Assembly (NCBI GenBank): GCA_017852395.1
Contig: JAFMLE010000002.1
Span: forward strand, 1-39,159
Source of the DNA: Flavobacteriaceae bacterium
Lineage (GTDB): Bacteria; Bacteroidota; Bacteroidia; Flavobacteriales; Flavobacteriaceae
DNA length: 39,159 bases
Direction of reading: 5' to 3'
Shown here in pieces: positions 34,847 through 39,159 of this stretch. Within the stretch, counting starts at the first letter, position 1. Each line of letters starts with the position of its first letter. The position numbers and the translations under genes are program-made. The notes below the pieces were generated by a model that saw only the letters and a program-made list of their open reading frames with translations, did no database searches and was not told the origin of the DNA.

Positions 34847-35749
34847 TTAAGTCGCGGCTCTTGGATGATATTTTTCTAGGGTAGCGGTCAAAAATTTGGT
34901 ATCTACATGGGTGTAAATTTCGGTAGTGGTAATGCTTTCATGCCCCATCATCAGTTGAATGGCTCTCAGGTCTGCCCCATTTTCTAAAAGATGCGTAGCA
35001 AATGAATGCCGCAGGGTATGGGGGCTCATGCTTTTTTTGATGCCGGCTTTTTCTCCTAATTTTTGAACGATCAAAAACACCATATTACGCGTCATTTGTT
35101 TTCCATTTCGATTGAGAAAAACAACATCTTCACTCCCCGAAGCAATTTTGGTGTGCACCCGTATTTCTTTAAGATAATGCCTGATGTATTGCTTGGCATA
35201 ATCTCCTAGTGGCACAAGACGTTGCTTGTTGCCTTTGCCTATCACGCGAATTATTTTTTCCTTAAAATAGAGGTCCGAAATTTTTAAATCAATCAATTCT
35301 GTTACGCGCAGACCGCTCCCATAAAGGGTTTCTAAAATCGCTCGGTTTCGATGACCCAAGGGGTCGGACAAATCAATGCTGTGCATTAACAGTTCGATTT
35401 CATCGACGCTTAAGGTGTCTGGTAATTTTCTTCCCAATTTGGGGCTTTCCAATAGGGAAGTAGGTTGATCGCTGCGATAGCCTTCAAATACGAGGTATCT
35501 AAAAAAGCTTTTCAACCCTGAGATTCTTCGGCTTTGTGAGTAGGCACTTTGTTGTTTGGCTTGTTCGTAGACAAACTGTTGAAGGATCTCTTGATCTATG
35601 GATGTCGGTGTGGCTGCGATTTTTTTTTCGTCCAAAAATTGCCGGAGGGCTTTCAGGTCGTTGCAGTAACCCTCTAAGGTATTTTTAGACAACCCACGTT
35701 CGATTCGCAGGTAGTTGCGATATCCTTTTATGATAGCATCCCAAGACAT
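34847..35749 (-). CDS. xerD: Site-specific tyrosine recombinase XerD
   Basis: Resolves chromosome dimers at dif together with XerC (or alone). 300 residues: N-terminal SAM-like core-binding domain (to about 105) and catalytic domain with Arg148 (SGLRVTEL), Lys173, His244 and Arg247 (HTLRH), His270 (MGHES) and nucleophile Tyr279 (TTTEIYTHV). Length and motifs fit a housekeeping Xer rather than a phage or transposon integrase; no attachment site or mobile gene is near. XerC versus XerD is judged from overall pattern and length, so the letter is less certain than the family. Confidence 0.9.
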   Translation of the reverse strand: MSWDAIIKGYRNYLRIERGLSKNTLEGYCNDLKALRQFLDEKKIAATPTSIDQEILQQFVYEQAKQQSAYSQSRRISGLKSFFRYLVFEGYRSDQPTSLLESPKLGRKLPDTLSVDEIELLMHSIDLSDPLGHRNRAILETLYGSGLRVTELIDLKISDLYFKEKIIRVIGKGNKQRLVPLGDYAKQYIRHYLKEIRVHTKIASGSEDVVFLNRNGKQMTRNMVFLIVQKLGEKAGIKKSMSPHTLRHSFATHLLENGADLRAIQLMMGHESITTTEIYTHVDTKFLTATLEKYHPRAAT

Positions 35750-35844
35750 GAGTTGATTTTGATTTCTTAAAATTAAAAAAAAACAGGGAGGGATCTTGGG
35801 AGCGCTACAAAAAGAAAAGTCTTATTTTTACACAAACAATATGC

Positions 35845-36264
35845 ATGAAAATCGCCATCATCAACGGCCCCAATCTCAATTTGTTAGGAAAACGCGAACC
35901 AGCGGTTTATGGCTCTACCTCTTTTGAGGCCTATTTATCCGATTTGGAAGCGCTGTTTCCTGAGATTGAATTTCTCTATTTTCAGTCCAATGTTGAAGGC
36001 GAGTTAATAAATTTTATCCAAGAAGTTGGTTTTTCTGTAGATGGCATTTTGCTTAACGCAGCGGCCTATACCCATACTTCGGTAGGTTTGGGAGATGCGA
36101 TCAAAGCAATCGATGCTCCGGTATTGGAAATCCATATCTCCAACACTTTTGCCCGTGAAGATTTTAGACATCAATCTTACATTTCTCCAGTGGCAAAGGG
36201 GATTATTGTGGGCTTTGGTTTGGACAGCTATCGATTGGGAGTGTTGAGCTTTCTCAAGGGCTAA
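35845..36264 (+). CDS. aroQ: Type II 3-dehydroquinate dehydratase
   Basis: Third step of the shikimate pathway. 139 residues, a dodecamer-forming flavodoxin-like fold: NGPNLNLLGKREPAVYGS with catalytic Tyr22, QSNVEGELINFI (49-58), NAAAYTHTS (Asn71) and LEIHISN (His97), then FRHQSYISPVAKGII. Start ATG at 35845; the ATG at 35841 is in another frame. It is divergent from xerD over 95 bases, in which I see no exact promoter match, and its stop codon lies one base from the lpdA stop. Confidence 0.96.
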   Translation: MKIAIINGPNLNLLGKREPAVYGSTSFEAYLSDLEALFPEIEFLYFQSNVEGELINFIQEVGFSVDGILLNAAAYTHTSVGLGDAIKAIDAPVLEIHISNTFAREDFRHQSYISPVAKGIIVGFGLDSYRLGVLSFLKG

Positions 36265-36265
36265 C

Positions 36266-37654
36266 CTATAGGTGTATCACCTCATCATAAGCATCGGCAA
36301 CGGCTTCCATAACGGCTTCACTCATCGTTGGGTGCGGATGTACCGCTTTGAGTACTTCATGTCCTGTAGTTTCAAGTTTACGTCCCAATACGGCTTCTGC
36401 AATCATATCCGTAACGCCTGCACCAATCATGTGACAGCCAAGCCATTCGCCATATTTGGCATCAAAGATTACTTTGACAAAGCCGTCTGAATTGCCTCCC
36501 GCCTGTGCTTTTCCAGAAGCTGAAAAGGGAAATTTACCGACTTTGATATCATATCCCTGTTCTTTGGCTTGTGCTTCGGTAAGTCCCACAGAAGCGATTT
36601 CTGGACTGCAATACGTACACCCAGGGATGTTGCCATAATCGAGGGGGGTAACTTGTTGACCAGCAATTTTTTCAACACATAAAATACCCTCGGCAGAGGC
36701 GACGTGTGCTAGAGCAGGTCCTTTGGTAACATCTCCGATAGCATAATATCCAGGCATGTTGGTTTGATAGAAATCATCAACCAAAATTTTGTCGCGATCA
36801 ACCGCAATTCCAACCTCTTCGAGTCCAATATTTTCAATGTTTGTTTTGATGCCTACTGCAGATAAAACAACATCAGCCTGAAGTGTTTCTTCTCCTTTTG
36901 CTGTTTTGATTGTAGCCGATACGCCTTTTCCAGAAGTGTCCACTTTGGTAACTTCTGCTTGTGTCATGATGGTGATACCACTTTTCTTAAAAGAGCGTTC
37001 TAATTGTTTTGAAACTTCTTCATCTTCAACAGGCACAATGCGGTCCAAATATTCGACTATGGTTACTTTGGTACCCATGGCGTTGTAGAAGTAAGCAAAT
37101 TCTATACCGATGGCACCCGAGCCAACAACAATCATTTCTTTGGGTTGTTTTTTTAAAGTCATGGCTTGGCGATAGCCGATGACTTTTTGACCGTCTTGGG
37201 GAAGTGCTGGTAACTCACGCGAACGTGCACCAGTTGCAATTATGATATGTTTGGCTTGATATTCGGAAATTTTGCCGTCTTTTTCAACGGCTACTTTTTT
37301 GCCTGGGAGGATTTTTCCATACCCTTCGATGACGTCAATTTTATTTTTTTTCATCAAAAATTGAACGCCTTTGCTCATGCCAGCAGCGACATTTCTACTG
37401 CGATTTACTACGGCATTAAAGTCTTTGTCATAGGCATTTACGGTAAGTCCATAATCACTAGCATGCTTGAGGTATTCAAAAACTTGCGCAGATTTTAATA
37501 ATGCTTTTGTTGGGATGCATCCCCAATTGAGACAGACGCCACCCAAACTTTCTTTTTCTACAACTGCAGTTTTCATTCCAAGTTGGGCTGCTCGGATTGC
37601 TGTCACGTATCCTCCAGGGCCTGTTCCTAACACTATAATATCGTATGCACTCAT
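36266..37654 (-). CDS. lpdA: Dihydrolipoyl dehydrogenase (E3)
   Basis: Re-oxidises lipoyl groups of pyruvate and 2-oxoglutarate dehydrogenase complexes using FAD and NAD. 462 residues: FAD motif GTGPGGYVTAIRAAQ (10-24), redox-active disulfide Cys41/Cys46 in GGVCLNWGCIPTK, NAD motif VVGSGAIGIEFAYFYNAMG, second FAD motif GYYAIGDVT and the C-terminal HPHPTMSEA with catalytic His441/Glu446. No E1/E2 genes are nearby. It has a -7 element and probably its own transcript. Confidence 0.97.
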   Translation of the reverse strand: MSAYDIIVLGTGPGGYVTAIRAAQLGMKTAVVEKESLGGVCLNWGCIPTKALLKSAQVFEYLKHASDYGLTVNAYDKDFNAVVNRSRNVAAGMSKGVQFLMKKNKIDVIEGYGKILPGKKVAVEKDGKISEYQAKHIIIATGARSRELPALPQDGQKVIGYRQAMTLKKQPKEMIVVGSGAIGIEFAYFYNAMGTKVTIVEYLDRIVPVEDEEVSKQLERSFKKSGITIMTQAEVTKVDTSGKGVSATIKTAKGEETLQADVVLSAVGIKTNIENIGLEEVGIAVDRDKILVDDFYQTNMPGYYAIGDVTKGPALAHVASAEGILCVEKIAGQQVTPLDYGNIPGCTYCSPEIASVGLTEAQAKEQGYDIKVGKFPFSASGKAQAGGNSDGFVKVIFDAKYGEWLGCHMIGAGVTDMIAEAVLGRKLETTGHEVLKAVHPHPTMSEAVMEAVADAYDEVIHL

Positions 37655-37677
37655 CTATTGCTTGTTTAAATTCATGA

Positions 37678-37685
37678 CAAAATTA
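37678..37685 (-). promoter_or_regulatory. lpdA -7 element (TAATTTTG)
   Basis: The minus strand reads TAATTTTG, an exact TAnnTTTG match ending 23 bases before the lpdA ATG and 30 bases after the msrB stop. No TTG at the usual distance. Confidence 0.45.
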
Positions 37686-37715
37686 CAAAACTGTTTTGAG
37701 AACTCTACACGAACT

Positions 37716-38123
37716 TTAGGAGTCTTTGCTTTCAAAAGTGATACTGGCCGAATTGACACAATAGCGTGTTTTGCTAGCGGTGGGGCCGTCATCAAAGACA
37801 TGGCCTTGATGGCCTCCACAGTTTGCACAAATGATTTCGGTGCGAAGCATACCATGTGAAGTGTCTTTTAGATACATCAGAGCGCCTTCAATTGCTTTGT
37901 CAAAACTGGGCCAACCACAACCGCTTTCAAACTTTGAGTTGCTTTCAAAAAGCAGGTTATTGCATCCTTTGCAATAATAGTTACCGGCTTCAAAATGCGA
38001 ATTATAGATTCCGCTATGGGGATATTCGGTCCCTTTTTGTCTAAGTACCCGATAGGCTTCGGGGTCCAATTCTGCTTTCCATGCTTCGTCGGACTTAGCA
38101 ATCGGAAATTTATTCTTTTTCAT
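37716..38123 (-). CDS. msrB: Peptide-methionine (R)-S-oxide reductase, cytosolic
   Basis: Repairs methionine-R-sulfoxide in proteins. 135 residues from the ATG at 38123; earlier codons in this frame run into the upstream msrB and lack family support. No signal peptide. Zinc cysteines 51/54 (CKGC) and 99/102 (CANC), resolving-type Cys69 in ESGCGWPSF, and catalytic Cys122 in RYCVNS. It starts inside the end of the lipoprotein msrB (14-base overlap), so the two are co-translated as a tandem pair. Confidence 0.94.
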   Translation of the reverse strand: MKKNKFPIAKSDEAWKAELDPEAYRVLRQKGTEYPHSGIYNSHFEAGNYYCKGCNNLLFESNSKFESGCGWPSFDKAIEGALMYLKDTSHGMLRTEIICANCGGHQGHVFDDGPTASKTRYCVNSASITFESKDS

Positions 38124-38604
38124 TGGCAGCAACAAAGGTGAGCGCAGCAGAATTGATGCAATGTCTTTTGCCAGTTGTATTTCTAGGACCGTCTTCAAAC
38201 ATATGCCCGAGATGTCCTCCGCAGTTGTTGCATTTCAACTCGGTTCGGGCATAACCCAGTTTATAGTCTACGTCATATTCGAGATTGGCATCTATTCCTT
38301 GGTCAAAAGAAGGCCATCCACTTTTAGAATCATATTTGTTTTCTGAGCGGTATAGAGGCTTTCCACACCCAGCACAATGGTAGGTGCCGGAATCATAATT
38401 CTTATTAAGCGGTCCACTAAATGCGCGTTCGGTTCCTGCTTGACGCAAAACATAGTAGGATATTTCGGACAAACCGGCGCGCCATTCGGCGTCAGTTTTG
38501 ACTACTGCATAGGTTTTGGTTTCGGTTTGCTTATTGTCTTTTTGCGCATTGCTTTGGCAGGATACCATCAGTAAAGCCATAAGAATTTGTAAGGTGATCT
38601 TCAT
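38110..38604 (-). CDS. msrB: Peptide-methionine (R)-S-oxide reductase, lipoprotein
   Basis: 164 residues with a lipoprotein signal peptide: MKITLQILMALLMVSC, lipobox Cys16. The mature part carries zinc cysteines 77/80 (CAGC) and 125/128 (CNNC) and catalytic Cys149 (RHCINS). The usual resolving cysteine of SGCGW is Ser95 (SKSGWPSF), so regeneration must use another thiol, perhaps via a dedicated periplasmic reductase. It probably repairs envelope proteins, facing the periplasm. It overlaps the cytosolic msrB by 14 bases, and a -7 element lies upstream. Confidence 0.94.
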   Translation of the reverse strand: MKITLQILMALLMVSCQSNAQKDNKQTETKTYAVVKTDAEWRAGLSEISYYVLRQAGTERAFSGPLNKNYDSGTYHCAGCGKPLYRSENKYDSKSGWPSFDQGIDANLEYDVDYKLGYARTELKCNNCGGHLGHMFEDGPRNTTGKRHCINSAALTFVAANEKE

Positions 38605-38617
38605 AGTTATTTTTTAA

Positions 38618-38625
38618 CAAAAATA
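38618..38625 (-). promoter_or_regulatory. -7 element of the msrB pair (TATTTTTG)
   Basis: The minus strand reads TATTTTTG, an exact TAnnTTTG match ending 13 bases before the lipoprotein msrB ATG. A TTG with standard spacing is not seen. Confidence 0.45.
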
Positions 38626-38685
38626 TCAAATATGAATTTTATCTGTGCCCATGAAATTTTAAATTCGTGTTAAAGTCCCGTTTCT

Positions 38686-39159
38686 ATGAAAGCTTTTTTT
38701 CAATCTATTTTTCTCGTTCTGTTGTTGGTGTCTTGTAAGGTCAATCAGTTTACGGGCAAAAAAACCTTCAATGCAATTCCTAATTCCCAGCTTTTTCCGA
38801 TGGCATTTGCCCAATATGAGGCTTTTTTAAAGGAAAATAGAGTAATAGAAAACACCAAAGAAGCATTACAAATAAAGCGTGTAGGGGAAAATATTGCCGC
38901 TGCAGCGCAAAAATATTTGGCTTTTAAAGGGCATCCAGATGCTTTAAAAGACTATCAATGGGAATACCATTTGGTAGAAAATCCAGAAAAAAATGCCTGG
39001 TGTATGCCGGGGGGTAAAATAAATTTTTATCAAGGAATATTGCCCATAGCCAATACCGAAGACCGTGTAGCGGCGATTATGGGTCATGAAGTGGCGCATG
39101 CTTTGGCGGATCATGGAGGACAACGAATGAGTGCACAGCTCGCCCAACAAGGAATCGGT
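38686..39159 (+). CDS. M48-family metalloprotease lipoprotein, partial (3' end beyond window)
   Basis: The reading frame from the ATG at 38686 stays open to the window edge (158 residues). A signal peptide (about 1-16) ends in lipobox LVSC with Cys17; then FNAIPNSQLFPMAFAQYEAFL and the zinc site GHEVAHALADH, with HEVAH at residues 134-138. The IPNSQL...YEAFL and WCMPGGKINFYQGILP stretches are typical of periplasmic M48 proteases related to BepA/LoiP, which degrade misfolded outer-membrane proteins. The third zinc ligand (a downstream Glu) is outside the window. It is divergent from the msrB pair. Confidence 0.92.
   Translation, partial: MKAFFQSIFLVLLLVSCKVNQFTGKKTFNAIPNSQLFPMAFAQYEAFLKENRVIENTKEALQIKRVGENIAAAAQKYLAFKGHPDALKDYQWEYHLVENPEKNAWCMPGGKINFYQGILPIANTEDRVAAIMGHEVAHALADHGGQRMSAQLAQQGIG

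Noticed and set aside
34847-35749. Tyrosine recombinase as a sign of a mobile element
   Set aside because: The protein fits housekeeping XerD and has no attachment repeats, phage genes or tRNA nearby.

Overview
The window is a stretch of conserved core chromosome from a member of the Bacteroidota, almost certainly a (probably marine) Flavobacteriaceae. The clues are: promoters of the TTG-N19/20-TAnnTTTG type and few Shine-Dalgarno sites; small families largely confined to this group (DUF6095-like, DUF6913-like, DUF4835/PorD); a Bacteroidota-type omega-like RNA polymerase subunit; a eukaryote-like NADP isocitrate dehydrogenase; a TonB-dependent receptor with a carboxypeptidase-regulatory-like N-terminus; and an RprX/RprY-like two-component pair. 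About 42 genes are packed tightly. No gap without a gene exceeds 200 bases. I see no tRNA, rRNA, CRISPR array, insertion sequence, prophage or defence island.

Layout. 0-5 kb: a GNAT acetyltransferase cut by the window start, fumC, a small membrane protein divergent from fumC, a large TonB-dependent receptor and an ArsC-fold reductase. 5-8.3 kb: thrS-infC-rpmI-rplT on the minus strand with its own promoter and terminator; infC appears to start at an AUA codon. 8.3-13.4 kb, minus strand: a DUF6095-like protein, murQ, icd, rplS, trmD and an HtrA protease, several ending in clear intrinsic terminators. 13.5-15.9 kb, plus strand: dapF-GNAT-mltG. 15.9-18.5 kb, minus strand: dnaA followed by a tyrosine phosphatase and an RsmI-like methylase. 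18.6-24.1 kb: a hotdog thioesterase, ribD (minus), GNAT-prmC-ligA and a DUF6913-like gene coupled to dapA. 25-34.8 kb, plus strand: bamD, omega-like subunit, coaBC, porD, recN, fabI, YbbR-like, coaE, then a histidine kinase and its response regulator. 34.8-39.2 kb: xerD (minus), aroQ (plus), lpdA (minus), a tandem pair of msrB genes (minus) and a truncated M48 metalloprotease lipoprotein.

Functional themes are translation (thrS, infC, L35, L20, L19, trmD, prmC), replication and repair (dnaA, ligA, recN, xerD), envelope biogenesis (dapA, dapF, mltG, murQ, bamD, htrA, porD, TonB receptor), cofactor and lipid synthesis (ribD, coaBC, coaE, fabI, aroQ) and central carbon metabolism (fumC, icd, lpdA). 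Left of about 18.5 kb most genes lie on the minus strand and right of it most lie on the plus strand, so they diverge around dnaA.

I do not find a new multi-gene system. The most useful second-look items are the AUA-initiated infC, the CoaC active-site substitutions in CoaBC, the palindrome abutting the kinase promoter, the hairpin leader of rplS, and the two unlike msrB genes.
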